Assembly (NCBI GenBank): GCA_028280485.1
Contig: JANQLS010000097.1
Coordinates: 1 to 64,000 of the forward strand
Direction: 5' to 3'
From: Planctomycetota bacterium
GTDB lineage: Bacteria; Planctomycetota; UBA8108; JACQVS01
DNA: 64,000 bases
The notes beneath the pieces are model-generated. The model was not told the origin of the DNA, did not search any database, and saw only the letters and a list, made by a program, of their open reading frames with translations. The position numbers and the translations under genes were made by a program. Every line of letters begins with the position of its first letter. Positions within the stretch are counted from its first letter, which is position 1. Shown one piece after another: positions 38,001-45,149 of this stretch.

Positions 38001-38489
38001 TTCGGCCCCAGTATCTTCACGGAAGTCCCACAAGAAGTGCTTCAATCAGCTTCACGCCCGGGTGCGGCTTGGGGACGTTCTTCTCCAGAAGATCAACGCC
38101 GACGTAGCGTTTACATTCACGTTAAGCGCTCACTGGTGGAGCCGATTTTAAACACCTTCGATGTCGCCGATACCGATTCGAGCTGTCCTGTTCGTTTCGC
38201 GACAACCGTTCCGACTCAAGCGTTGACTTCGCTCAACAGTAAATTCTTCAACGACCAAGCTCATCTCTTAGCTCAACGATTGAAGAAAGAGGCGGGAGAC
38301 AAGATCGAAGATCAAATTAAGTTGGGCTTTAAATTGGCCTGTGGACGAGAGCCTCAACAAGAGGAGCTCGATCTTCTCGTGAAACTAAATAAGGCTTTTG
38401 CAGCTGAAGACAAATTGTCTAAAGACAAGAGCCTCGATTACCTCTGTTTGATTATTATCAATTTAAATGAGTTTTTCTATCTTGATTGA
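35082..38489 (+). CDS. Planctomycete cytochrome c / DUF1549 / PA14-like / DUF1553 protein
   Basis: 1135 aa. After a signal peptide (VVALFAILATGSFTSVFL) comes a planctomycete-type c heme domain: VKPLLEKNCYRCHGGRKRIK with C61, C64, H65, and a GALN-type Met region EMPPAGKLSDEE near residue 115. DUF1549 follows (LIRRVYYNLTGLPPSPEEIAAF, RWARHWLDVVRYAETHGYER, about 210-360). A PA14-like module covers about 500-600 (GKLRVPQDGEYQFKVTAKDG) and a galactose-binding-like beta-sandwich about 610-740. DUF1553 is at about 845-1100 (NRIWHHHFGRGIVPTPNDFG, RRLTAEEVRDSLL). A second CxxCH motif, CARCHDHK, lies near residue 369. The biological role of the family is unknown; redox-linked polysaccharide use is inferred in the phylum. 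It forms an operon with the DUF1501 gene. Confidence 0.93.
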   Translation: MNHEQPSMLRNLVVALFAILATGSFTSVFLTSPSDAEEKLSDAKKLDFFKKEVKPLLEKNCYRCHGGRKRIKGNLNLTTREGLLKGGDIGPALNVKKPDGSLFLEMLSYKDEEHEMPPAGKLSDEEIAIFTKWIQMGAPYDSKGKVHAEPKEHAEPEFNRFEGADQWWSHLPLTEPALPKVKNEAWIKNGLDHFVLAKLEAEGLNPAPPADPVALIRRVYYNLTGLPPSPEEIAAFVKDHSDEAYDKMIERLLESPQYGERWARHWLDVVRYAETHGYERDSKKPFAWRYRDYVIKAFNEDKSYARFIQEQIAGDELEDSDGDAVMATGFYRLGIWDDEPADRELQKYDILDGIVSTTSSGVLGMSLGCARCHDHKRDPIDQSDYYSFLAFFRNVSNMGRSNLTMVQVPELVKEHERVKNEKDQKEQKIYNEIFSLEQEYLAQAQAKASTGASKGPMLSPIVELDYKFYRDTWDKLPVFDQLRHETEGKIGHNFISVSPASRKEAIGLVYTGKLRVPQDGEYQFKVTAKDGVRLQILDQKILERDSRGLGEVHGKITLNKGAHPFRLEYFNHSGDPILDVAWQGPGMELSPLSIASQYSPPILHDARRHQIHWQFTKKKPEGEWTKPDYKEKDWKRGRSGFGKKGAPGLRLGTPWGQKEIWLRHKFHLNRVPFSILLDIYHDEDVEVYFNGHRVVQLGSYDKQYEVVALGPEATRYLKKGQNTLAVYAKNSNDKQGFDLGIREGSEISNPSELIAKRGKDVFGQANVDKYNKLKAELANVRKINVPNPGVQCMSVTESGRHQTHVLLRGNPQLKGDVVEPAYPSILDKAKVEIPKEKPGSKSSGRRKVLADWLTQDDNPRTSRVMANRIWHHHFGRGIVPTPNDFGRLGEKPTHPKMLDWLAVQFVKKGWSMKKFHRLLLKSATYRMSSKDDEKALAKDPQNALFWRFNMRRLTAEEVRDSLLAINGTLNLKMFGPSIFTEVPQEVLQSASRPGAAWGRSSPEDQRRRSVYIHVKRSLVEPILNTFDVADTDSSCPVRFATTVPTQALTSLNSKFFNDQAHLLAQRLKKEAGDKIEDQIKLGFKLACGREPQQEELDLLVKLNKAFAAEDKLSKDKSLDYLCLIIINLNEFFYLD

Positions 38490-38543
38490 TAGAGCGGGAT
38501 GCGCAAGGCGCTTCTAAAGCGCAAGTCCCCAGAAAGGAAAACC

Positions 38544-40013
38544 ATGCAGACTCCAATTAATGGAAGCCAGCAGTTTTGTCGACGTACTCGCCGAGAGTTT
38601 TTATGGGAAACCGGTGGAGGATTTACCGGTCTTGCCCTCGCGGGTTTGCTCGGCCAAGATTTCTTTAACCAACAAGCGGTCGCGGCAGATGGAAAAACTC
38701 CATTCCAAGGGCCCTTGATGCCCAAGGCACCTCACTTCAAGCCGAAGGCTAAAAATGTCATCTTCCTTTTCATGTACGGCGGACCCAGTCACGTCGACAC
38801 CTTCGATCACAAACCCGAACTTTATAAGTACGATGGTCAAACGATCAAGGTCAAGACTTTCGGTCGAGGTGGAAAGAAGAACCAAGGTCGAGTGGTCGGT
38901 CCTAAGTGGCAATTCAAGCGTTATGGCAAGTGCGGAAAGATGGTCTCTGATCTCTTCCCCCATCTCGGAACTTGCGTTGACGACATGGCCTTTCTCCATT
39001 CGATGTATGCCGAGTCTCCCATTCACGGTTCGGCGATGCTCATGATGAACTCGGGTCGAGTTTTAAGTGGCTCGCCTTGTCTGGGTTCATGGGTCAATTA
39101 CGGTTTAGGTACAGTCAACCAAAACCTCCCCGGCTTTGTTGTCATGCTCGATAACAAAGGGGGACCGATCAGTGGAGCGAAAAACTGGTCGAGTGGTTAC
39201 ATGCCTGCATACTATCAAGGCACTCAATTCCGTCCTACGGGAACACCGATTTTGAACTTGAATCCACCTCCCGGGATGACGAAATCGGCTCAACGAAAAC
39301 TGCTGGATGGATTGAAAGAAATCAATCAACGTCACGCGAGTACGCGCGTTAGCAATTCGAATTTGGCGGCGAGAATCGCAAGCTTCGAGTTGGCTTACAA
39401 TATGCAGCAACACGCTCCGGAAGCTGTCGATCTAGCTCAAGAAGACGAAAAGACCAAAGAGCTTTACGGAATCGATCAACACAAGACCCGTGACTTCGGT
39501 CAAAAGTGTCTTCTCGCTCGTCGCTTAGTTGAACGAGGTGTTCGTTTCGTACAAATCTATTCGGGTGGTGCTCACAATGATGATAACTGGGATGCCCACA
39601 ATGATATGGTGAGGAACCATACCTATCACGCGGGTAACACTGACAAGCCAATTGCCGGCCTTATTAAAGACCTTAAACGACGAGGGATGTTAGATGAAAC
39701 ATTGATCGTTTGGGGTGGAGAGTTCGGCCGTCAGCCCACCGCTGAGTACGCTCGTGGTACTGGCCGTGACCATAACTCTTACGGATTCACCATGTGGATG
39801 GCCGGAGGAGGGATCAAAGGTGGTGTCAGTGTTGGAACCACCGATGAGTTAGGATCGAGAGCCGTTGAAGATCGACTCCACGTGAGAAACCTTCACGCCA
39901 CGATTTTGACTCAGCTCGGCTTAGATCCGAATCGACTTTCCTACTTCTTCGCCGGTTTAGATCAAAAGCTGGTAGGAGTGGAGGGTGCTGATCCGATCCA
40001 TAAGATCATCTAG
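38544..40013 (+). CDS. Tat-exported DUF1501 (sulfatase-like) protein
   Basis: 489 aa. ATG 38544 has AAAGGA nine bases upstream; ATG 38499 has none. The N-terminus TRREFLWETGGGFTGLALAG is a twin-arginine signal (R16-R17). The body has KNVIFLFMYGGPSHVDTFDHKP, GSWVNYGLGTVNQNLPGFVV, QKCLLARRLVERGVRFVQIYSG and LIVWGGEFGRQPTAE, the alkaline-phosphatase/sulfatase-fold core of DUF1501. This family is almost always next to a DUF1549/DUF1553 protein in planctomycetes, as here with a 54-bp gap. Its substrate is unknown. The TAG stop coincides with the first bases of a tandem repeat. Confidence 0.93.
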   Translation: MQTPINGSQQFCRRTRREFLWETGGGFTGLALAGLLGQDFFNQQAVAADGKTPFQGPLMPKAPHFKPKAKNVIFLFMYGGPSHVDTFDHKPELYKYDGQTIKVKTFGRGGKKNQGRVVGPKWQFKRYGKCGKMVSDLFPHLGTCVDDMAFLHSMYAESPIHGSAMLMMNSGRVLSGSPCLGSWVNYGLGTVNQNLPGFVVMLDNKGGPISGAKNWSSGYMPAYYQGTQFRPTGTPILNLNPPPGMTKSAQRKLLDGLKEINQRHASTRVSNSNLAARIASFELAYNMQQHAPEAVDLAQEDEKTKELYGIDQHKTRDFGQKCLLARRLVERGVRFVQIYSGGAHNDDNWDAHNDMVRNHTYHAGNTDKPIAGLIKDLKRRGMLDETLIVWGGEFGRQPTAEYARGTGRDHNSYGFTMWMAGGGIKGGVSVGTTDELGSRAVEDRLHVRNLHATILTQLGLDPNRLSYFFAGLDQKLVGVEGADPIHKII

Positions 40014-40140
40014 TAATAATGGTCGTCGCTACCGGCGACTCCATCGTGAAAGCTCGCTTTGCTCACTCACTCCCTCAGTAACAATGGTCGCGACTGTAGG
40101 TCGCTCCATCGTGAAAGTTCGCTTCGCTCACTCACTCCCT
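40011..40140. repeat. Two tandem 65-bp repeats
   Basis: Units 40011-40075 and 40076-40140. Both run (t/c)agtaa(t/c)aatggtcg, a small palindrome, tccatcgtgaaag, then a cgcttcgctcactcactccct end. They share gtaataatggtcg with the 25-bp repeats at 9112-9211. The first unit begins exactly at the TAG stop of the DUF1501 gene. Confidence 0.85.
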
Positions 40141-40176
40141 AAAGATTGAGTGAAGTACTAAAAAGTAATTTGGGCT

Positions 40177-40269
40177 TGTAGCGCCACCCCTTGTGGGTGG
40201 CCTTTCCCCAAAATCACAAAAGCTATTTCTAAATTTATAGAATGGCCTGGGATAAGCCCAGGCGCTACA
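40177..40269. repeat. Inverted-repeat element with TGTAGCGCC ends
   Basis: 93 bp bounded by tgtagcgcc and its exact reverse complement ggcgctaca. Each end carries its own hairpin (gccacccc-ttgt-gggtggc and cctggg-ataa-gcccagg). The REPIN-like layout is the same as for R1-R7 but with unrelated sequence, so it is a second palindrome family. Confidence 0.65.
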
Positions 40270-40310
40270 GGTGTAATTGTCAGGTTTATTGTGAACTGAA
40301 AATGAGTAAT

Positions 40311-40355
40311 AAAAAACCCATCAGATTCTCAAAAAGAGAGTCTGATGGGTTTTTT
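40311..40355. terminator. Bidirectional terminator
   Basis: The 14-bp stem cccatcagattctc / gagagtctgatggg (one G-T pair) has an A-tract before and TTTTTT after. It lies between the convergent DUF1501 gene (plus) and the GroES-like gene (minus) and can serve both. Confidence 0.9.
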
Positions 40356-40393
40356 CATGAACTGAATTTATAATCTAAGCTATAAGGAGTTGT

Positions 40394-40825
40394 TTAAAGC
40401 TCTTCGGGAAGCCCATCGGGAATTTGCGAAGAGCTGGGGCTTTCCTTTCGCATCAAAACTAAAATGGCGTGTTGAGGCACCACCAGATAGTTTTGGTATT
40501 CCACGCTGATTTCGATCGCTGCTTTACGAAAGAAGGTGACGTGATCTCCCACTTTTACTTGCATGGGGATGTAGTTCCCCGCGGGAGTCGGTTCCTTCCA
40601 AGTTTCGTCGAGCTCGTCAGAAGGAGGAGGCAAAGGCGTACCGGGGCCAACCGCGACTACCCGTCCCGATTGAACCGATTCCTTAGCCACAGCGTTAGCG
40701 GGTAAGATGAGACCCACTTCGGTGGTCTTTTCGCCAGTTTCTGGTTCGACGAGTACGCGATCGCCGACGACATATAAATCTTGTTGTCCGAACTTAATCG
40801 GATCTCCGGAGGCATTTGAATTCAT
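40394..40825 (-). CDS. Orphan GroES-like co-chaperonin homologue
   Basis: 143 aa. The Cpn10 fold is visible: LYVVGDRVLVEPETGEKTT, mobile-loop position EVGLILPANAVAKESVQSG, RVVAVGPGTPLP, then VKVGDHVTFFRKAAIEISVE and YLVVPQHAILVLM. Ordinary GroES is about 97 aa; here a 35-residue insertion (PPPSDELDETWKEPTPAGNY) separates the two halves and a tail follows. The conserved loop (GGIVLP in GroES) is VGLILP. No groEL is adjacent. It may be a divergent partner for a specialised chaperonin or may act alone; only the fold is supported. Confidence 0.8.
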   Translation of the reverse strand: MNSNASGDPIKFGQQDLYVVGDRVLVEPETGEKTTEVGLILPANAVAKESVQSGRVVAVGPGTPLPPPSDELDETWKEPTPAGNYIPMQVKVGDHVTFFRKAAIEISVEYQNYLVVPQHAILVLMRKESPSSSQIPDGLPEEL

Positions 40826-40912
40826 TGTGGCATCATAACTCTGAACAATAGATTTTTGAATAGCTTATCAATTCCTTTGATCTCGAGCGCTGGGAAGATA
40901 TAACCGATTCGT

Positions 40913-42067
40913 ATGATTCAGAAAATAACTTTCCTCATTTTGTTGGTGGCATTCACCCTTAGCTTGCTTGTATCAGGGCAGAGTCGGGTGAATTCGCAGA
41001 ATCAGCCAACTCCGAAACAGGATGAGAATTCCAAAGAAAAAAAGCTCTCTTCGGCTGAAGAACGAGAGGCTCTTCGCCAGGCTCAGCGACCTCGCGAAGT
41101 GGATCGGGTGGTCGACAAATCTTTGGAGTATATCCTGGGTCAACAACGAAGCGATGGTTCGTTCGGAGCTTCAGCTCATTATCGCACGGCCTTAACTTCA
41201 CTTTCTCTGATGGCGCTTTTATCTCGAGGTCACGTGCCAGGCCCGACTAAATACGGCAAGGCTGTTTCCAAAGGATTGGATTATCTTTTATCTGAAAAAC
41301 GCCAAGACTCAAGCGGTTATTTTGGAAACGATAATCCCGGGGGCTCGACCAAATCGGGCATGTACGGCCATGGGATCACCACCTTGCTCCTCGCTGAACT
41401 TCTTGGAATGGGAGTTTCCAAAGAGCAAGAAGCGAAGATCGTCAAAGCACTCAAAAACTCGATCAAACTCATCCTAAAAAGCCAGGCGTCGCGGAAGTCA
41501 AAAGGGCACGAAGGCGGATGGCGGTACTCGCCTGAAAGTTTCGTGAGCGATCTCTCCATCACCGTGTGGCAAGTCATGGCCCTTCGAGCGGCCAAGAACG
41601 CGGGGATGGATGTCCCGGACAAGGCGATCGAATTAGCGATTGGATTCATCAAAAATTGTTTTCACCAAAAGCAAGGTGGATTCATTTATCAACCGGGGAG
41701 AACTCCCATTCCATCCACTGTTGCCGCCGGAATCTTAGCCTTACAAGTTTGTGGAATTTATAACAGCATCGAAGTCAGGAGGAGCGCTGATTGGTTGGGG
41801 CAACGCCCACCTCAATGGACGGATCAGTGGATTTACTACTCGATTTATTATTACGCGATGGCGATGCATCAACTCGGGGAAACCACCGATAAGGTCGCTC
41901 AGAAAAAAGTACGAGAGTTGATTCTCAATCGGCAGCAAAAAGATGGATCTTTCCCGGAGCCACCTAATTCTGGATTGGAAGCTCGCGCGGGTCCGATTTA
42001 TCGAACAACTTTAGTTGTTTTATCGCTTTCGGTTGAGTATCGGTATTTGCCGATTTATCAGCGATAA
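40913..42067 (+). CDS. Exported squalene-cyclase/prenyltransferase-like repeat protein
   Basis: 384 aa. Signal peptide: ITFLILLVAFTLSLLVSG. The rest is an alpha/alpha-barrel of QxxDGS(F/W) type repeats: LGQQRSDGSFGASAHYRTAL, LSEKRQDSSGYFG, EGGWRYSPESFVSDLSITVW, KQGGFIYQPGRTPIPSTVAA and LNRQQKDGSFPEP. The fold is that of terpene cyclases and prenyltransferase beta subunits, but a DXDD catalytic motif of squalene-hopene cyclase is not seen, so it is more likely a binding protein. Such exported copies are common in planctomycetes with unknown function. Confidence 0.82.
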   Translation: MIQKITFLILLVAFTLSLLVSGQSRVNSQNQPTPKQDENSKEKKLSSAEEREALRQAQRPREVDRVVDKSLEYILGQQRSDGSFGASAHYRTALTSLSLMALLSRGHVPGPTKYGKAVSKGLDYLLSEKRQDSSGYFGNDNPGGSTKSGMYGHGITTLLLAELLGMGVSKEQEAKIVKALKNSIKLILKSQASRKSKGHEGGWRYSPESFVSDLSITVWQVMALRAAKNAGMDVPDKAIELAIGFIKNCFHQKQGGFIYQPGRTPIPSTVAAGILALQVCGIYNSIEVRRSADWLGQRPPQWTDQWIYYSIYYYAMAMHQLGETTDKVAQKKVRELILNRQQKDGSFPEPPNSGLEARAGPIYRTTLVVLSLSVEYRYLPIYQR

Positions 42068-42073
42068 TTCACC

Positions 42074-42101
42074 ATTTCAAGCCCGAAGCGTAAGCGAGGG
42101 A
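42074..42101 (+). repeat. Solo REP arm (ATTTCAAG type)
   Basis: ATTTCAAGCCCGAAGCG and TAAGCGAGGG, seven bases after the cyclase-like gene stop. A second arm at 42184-42211 (TTAACTAGCTCGAAGCG, TAAGGGAGGGG) has the same orientation, so the pair is a direct repeat, not a REPIN. Confidence 0.8.
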
Positions 42102-42183
42102 CAGAGAGGAATGGTATTCCATCTCTGGCTCGGTGATGATGTTCGCAGTGTATAAAGGTTGTGATTAATTTGGATTTGTCCCC

Positions 42184-42211
42184 TTAACTAGCTCGAAGCG
42201 TAAGGGAGGGG
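42184..42211 (+). repeat. Solo REP arm (TTAACTAG type)
   Basis: TTAACTAGCTCGAAGCG followed by TAAGGGAGGGG, in direct orientation to the arm at 42074. Some changes (gctc for gccc, aggg for agcg) indicate decay. Confidence 0.75.
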
Positions 42212-42311
42212 AAAAAACGTTGAATTGATCTCACCTGACTTCAACCTACTAAACGTAGAATTGACTCTCTCTCGCTATTTAATAATTTTAATATCGAAAT
42301 AGTTTCATCAT

Positions 42312-42352
42312 AAAAGAACCATCCTCTTCAAAAGAAGAGCATGGTTCTTTTT
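42312..42352. terminator. Bidirectional terminator
   Basis: agaaccat-c-ctcttc / gaagag-c-atggttct around an AAAA loop, with an A-tract before and TTTTT after. It lies between the convergent cyclase-like gene (plus) and rtcB (minus); rtcB ends only 3 bp away. Confidence 0.9.
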
Positions 42353-42354
42353 GC

Positions 42355-43761
42355 TTAGTCCTCAGGGCGTTCCCCTGCGGGAGCCATTTTAACTAATCGG
42401 GGTTGGAAGATGGCTAAAGGCTCTACCAAGTCGGCTTGAGCGTTCATCACTTCGTGAATGTCTTTGTAGACCATGGGAACTTCGTCTAAGCCAGCAGAAA
42501 GAAGTTTGACCTTCCTTTCCTTTAAGTACTTGTTGACCTCCTTCCATTTAAAAGATTTTTTGGCTTTGGTTCGACTCATAACTCGACCCGCTCCGTGAGC
42601 CGCCGAGTTCAATGATTCTGAGTTTCCTAATCCACGAACGATGTAAGTGGCGGATGCCATCGATCCAGGGATAATTCCGATAGCATCTTCACCTGCCGGT
42701 GTAGCTCCTTTTCGGTGCACGATAATTTCTTCACCATCGTGGACTTCTTTCCAAGCGAAGTTGTGATGGTTTTCGATGTCTAAAAGCACCTCCGCCCCTA
42801 AGTGTTCAGCGACATGCTTGTGGATACAAGCATGGTTGGCTTCAGCATATTTTCCCATCAGCTCCATCGCTTCCCAGTACTCTTGACCTTCGTGAGACTT
42901 TAAGTCTAACCAAGCTAAATGTCGCAAGTGGTTGGGAAGATCGGGACTTTGTTGACGAGCTAATTTGCTGTAGTGATTGCACACGGCTGCACCGGTACCT
43001 CGACTACCACTGTGGCTTAAAAGAGCTAAGTAAGTTCCTTTTTCAAGGCCGAACTCTTTTGTGTCGAGTTTCAATTTTCCGAATTCCACAAAGTGGTTTC
43101 CGCTTCCGCTCGTTCCGAGTTGCTTCCAAGCTTTATCTTTGAACTCTTGGGTAACAGGAGAAACCGACCAGTCTTCATCCATGACGGCATGTTGACGACG
43201 ATCTCTTCCTTTTCTGAAGCTCGCACCGATTCCAAAACGAGTTTCACGATTGATCGCGTTGATCAGTTGTTCGTCATCGTTATCGATGGTGCTGTCTGGA
43301 ATATCTAAAACAGTGAGCTTCATTCGACAGGCGATGTCGACTCCTACGGCGTAGGGGATAACTGCATCGCGAGTTCCTAACACTCCTCCGATAGGTAAGC
43401 CGTAGCCCAAGTGAGCATCGGGCATCAGAGCGCCTCGAACAGAGATGGGGAGTTGACAAGCATTTTCCATTTGTTGGACGGATTCAGGCTCTAAGTCACT
43501 TCCCCACTGCTTATAGGTCGCAGGTTCAGATCTTTGTTTCATGAGTAAAGGGTTGGCTCGGTCTCGAATAACCGCTTCCGCTAAAGAACCAAAATGTTTG
43601 TGATCGGTGTAATCTTCGGGTGATGCGCTCAGCAATTTGATGGTTTCGTAAAGTTGGTCTCGGGGCATTCCACCTAAGGCGGCGTTGGCCATCGCATCGT
43701 TTGCAAGCTTGAGAGAGCTTCCATTAGGGATTCCGAGATCGAGGAGTTCTCTTGTTTTCAT
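42355..43761 (-). CDS. rtcB: RNA-splicing ligase RtcB
   Basis: 468 aa. RtcB joins 2',3'-cyclic-phosphate or 3'-phosphate RNA ends to 5'-OH ends using GTP and Mn2+. Diagnostic motifs: GALMPDAHLGYGLPIGGVLG near residue 114, YAVGVDIACRMKL with Mn-binding Cys near 141, LGTSGSGNHFVEFG near 220, HSGSRGTGAAVCNHY near 252, DIENHHNFAW near 315, and SAAHGAGRVMSRTKAKK near 392 with the guanylated His. The C-terminal QPRLVKMAP is retained. Length exceeds E. coli RtcB (408 aa). Its ATG overlaps the rtcA stop as ATGA, so it is co-translated with rtcA. Confidence 0.96.
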   Translation of the reverse strand: MKTRELLDLGIPNGSSLKLANDAMANAALGGMPRDQLYETIKLLSASPEDYTDHKHFGSLAEAVIRDRANPLLMKQRSEPATYKQWGSDLEPESVQQMENACQLPISVRGALMPDAHLGYGLPIGGVLGTRDAVIPYAVGVDIACRMKLTVLDIPDSTIDNDDEQLINAINRETRFGIGASFRKGRDRRQHAVMDEDWSVSPVTQEFKDKAWKQLGTSGSGNHFVEFGKLKLDTKEFGLEKGTYLALLSHSGSRGTGAAVCNHYSKLARQQSPDLPNHLRHLAWLDLKSHEGQEYWEAMELMGKYAEANHACIHKHVAEHLGAEVLLDIENHHNFAWKEVHDGEEIIVHRKGATPAGEDAIGIIPGSMASATYIVRGLGNSESLNSAAHGAGRVMSRTKAKKSFKWKEVNKYLKERKVKLLSAGLDEVPMVYKDIHEVMNAQADLVEPLAIFQPRLVKMAPAGERPED

Positions 43762-44807
43762 CTTTCATTTTCCTTTCTACAAACTTCGATGCGCCATTCA
43801 TTTTTGCCGAGTTCGATCACTTTAAATTCTAAGTCAAAGAACTTTTTAATCACTTCGATGTTGGTGAGGGTGTGCGAGGAAGGTTGCATGGTGGTCATGC
43901 TTCCTCCCCCAGCGATCGCCATGGGGACCAAAAGTTGGTCGGCTAAATACTCACCGACGGGCGCGGTAGTTTTCAGGTACTTTCTAATACTTCTAATTGC
44001 GGTTTTTGCGACAGCTTCAGATGGCTTTTGTCGTTCTCCGAAGCTGATCACTTGTTCGGCGATATTTTCGTGTCTCAGCGTGATCGTGAGATAGTTGCCT
44101 GGGCTGAGGGAGTCTTCATACTCTTTTACGTTCAGAGCATCTCTTCCCCAGGTCAGGTTTCTTTTCACGGTGTGAAGTTCTCGGTCTGCGATAGAACGGG
44201 GTAACTTCGCCACACAAGCGGTCGCTTTTTTCTCTATCAACTTGCCTCGTTCGTGGAGGTGCAGTTCACTGAATTTGGTTTGGGGTTCAATCGTGGCCTG
44301 AAACCGACCACCTCCAGCAGGGTAGAAGCCCGGTCGCTCGAGGAACAAGTGAACTTTGGGGCCCATCTTTTCAAGAAGGGGAAGGTAACAATCGACGAGA
44401 AAATCGAAGGGGGGCGCCATCGGATTGTGGGTTCCTCCTTCAAGGCAGATCGTCGAGGGTTCAGTCAAAGTTGCGAGTGCGGGAAGAATTGTTTGAAGAA
44501 CCAGGGTCGTACTTCCCGCGGTTCCAATCGAAAACTCATACTGTCCGCTTTTGAGCTGGCCCGGAGTAAACGAGATTTCTCTGCTGCCTAATTGTGCGCC
44601 TTCAACCTGTGCGTTACCGATAGCAGCTGCGGCCTGAACCGCCGTCAAATGCTGCCTCAATAGCCCAGGCTTCTTGCGCTTCGCGCGAATCTTCTCGATC
44701 TTCACCGGCTTCCCCGTCACCAGTGACAGGGTCAGCGAAGATCTTAGGACTTGCCCTCCACCCTCACCTTCTGATCCATCGATCAGGACCCAATTATTAG
44801 CCGACAT
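43758..44807 (-). CDS. rtcA: RNA 3'-terminal phosphate cyclase RtcA
   Basis: 349 aa. RtcA uses ATP to convert RNA 3'-phosphates to 2',3'-cyclic phosphates. Motifs are IDGSEGEGGGQVLRSSLTLS near residues 9-28, RAKRKKPGLLRQHLTAVQAA near 40-59, and LVPMAIAGGGSMTTMQPSSHTLTN near 295-318 with the His that is adenylated in the family. ATG 44807 has GGAG six bases upstream and gives the normal N-terminus; GTG 44819 is also open. It is the first gene of rtcAB, with a sigma-54 promoter about 80 bp upstream and a palindrome (44821-44835) directly before the start. Confidence 0.96.
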   Translation of the reverse strand: MSANNWVLIDGSEGEGGGQVLRSSLTLSLVTGKPVKIEKIRAKRKKPGLLRQHLTAVQAAAAIGNAQVEGAQLGSREISFTPGQLKSGQYEFSIGTAGSTTLVLQTILPALATLTEPSTICLEGGTHNPMAPPFDFLVDCYLPLLEKMGPKVHLFLERPGFYPAGGGRFQATIEPQTKFSELHLHERGKLIEKKATACVAKLPRSIADRELHTVKRNLTWGRDALNVKEYEDSLSPGNYLTITLRHENIAEQVISFGERQKPSEAVAKTAIRSIRKYLKTTAPVGEYLADQLLVPMAIAGGGSMTTMQPSSHTLTNIEVIKKFFDLEFKVIELGKNEWRIEVCRKENER

Positions 44808-44820
44808 CGCTCTCTCCACT

Positions 44821-44835
44821 CGAACCCAGGGTTCG
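44821..44835. promoter_or_regulatory. Palindrome CGAACCCAGGGTTCG (copy A1)
   Basis: Perfect 7-1-7 palindrome, 13 bp upstream of the rtcA start and downstream of the sigma-54 element, so inside the rtcA leader. Identical to 55158-55172. Confidence 0.7.
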
Positions 44836-44884
44836 TCATTAAGTTGAATTGTTGCTTGAGTAAATTAAACACGAGAGTCCATAA

Positions 44885-44900
44885 AACAATCCTTGTGCCC
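44885..44900 (-). promoter_or_regulatory. Sigma-54 (-24/-12) promoter of rtcAB
   Basis: On the minus strand the sequence is GGGCACAAGGATTGTT. Against the consensus TGGCAC(G)-N4-TTGC(A/T) it keeps the GG and GCAC of the -24 box and TTG of the -12 box at exactly the right spacing. It lies about 78 bp before rtcA ATG, and rtcR, the sigma-54 activator of this operon in E. coli, is divergently encoded next to it. Confidence 0.8.
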
Positions 44901-44978
44901 AAAGAATGAAAAAATCTAAAAAAATAGTATAAGTATAAAATATAAAATAATTTACAAAATAATTATGCTCTAAATATC

Positions 44979-44993
44979 CGAACCCAAGGTTCG
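44979..44993. promoter_or_regulatory. Palindrome CGAACCCAAGGTTCG (copy A2)
   Basis: Same symmetry with a one-base change in the centre (arms CGAACC / GGTTCG). Placed about 80 bp upstream of the sigma-54 element, the distance of a typical enhancer (upstream activating sequence) for an AAA+ activator. Confidence 0.65.
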
Positions 44994-45088
44994 GGAATAA
45001 CCCTATAATTTGATAAATTATTATCGTTAATTTGTCATAATTATCGTACTCTCCTTACCAGGTAGCGGATAGAGTGGCGAGATATTCG

Positions 45089-45103
45089 TTACCTGGTAAC
45101 GGA
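45089..45103. promoter_or_regulatory. TTACC-GGTAACGGA boxes
   Basis: TTACCTGGTAACGGA here sits in a perfect 15-bp palindrome (45087-45101, CGTTACC-T-GGTAACG). A near copy, TTACCAGGTAGCGGA, is at 45055-45069. The box recurs as TTACCAGGTAACGGA at 55128-55142 beside another sigma-54 activator gene. Confidence 0.65.
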
Positions 45104-45149
45104 ATTGAGGGAGAAACTACGAACCCTGGGTTGGGGCGGAGGAAGACGG

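Larger units (their letters stand above)
44808..45149. promoter_or_regulatory. rtcA-rtcR divergent control region
   Basis: 342 bp, very AT-rich in the middle (44900-45050). It holds one sigma-54 promoter (44885-44900, minus), three palindromes of the CGAACCC/GGGTTCG type (44821-44835, 44979-44993, 45120-45134) and two TTACC-GGTAA boxes (45055-45069, 45089-45103). The same two motif types and the 13-mer tgctctaaatatc (44966-44978) recur at 54993-55216. Confidence 0.75.
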
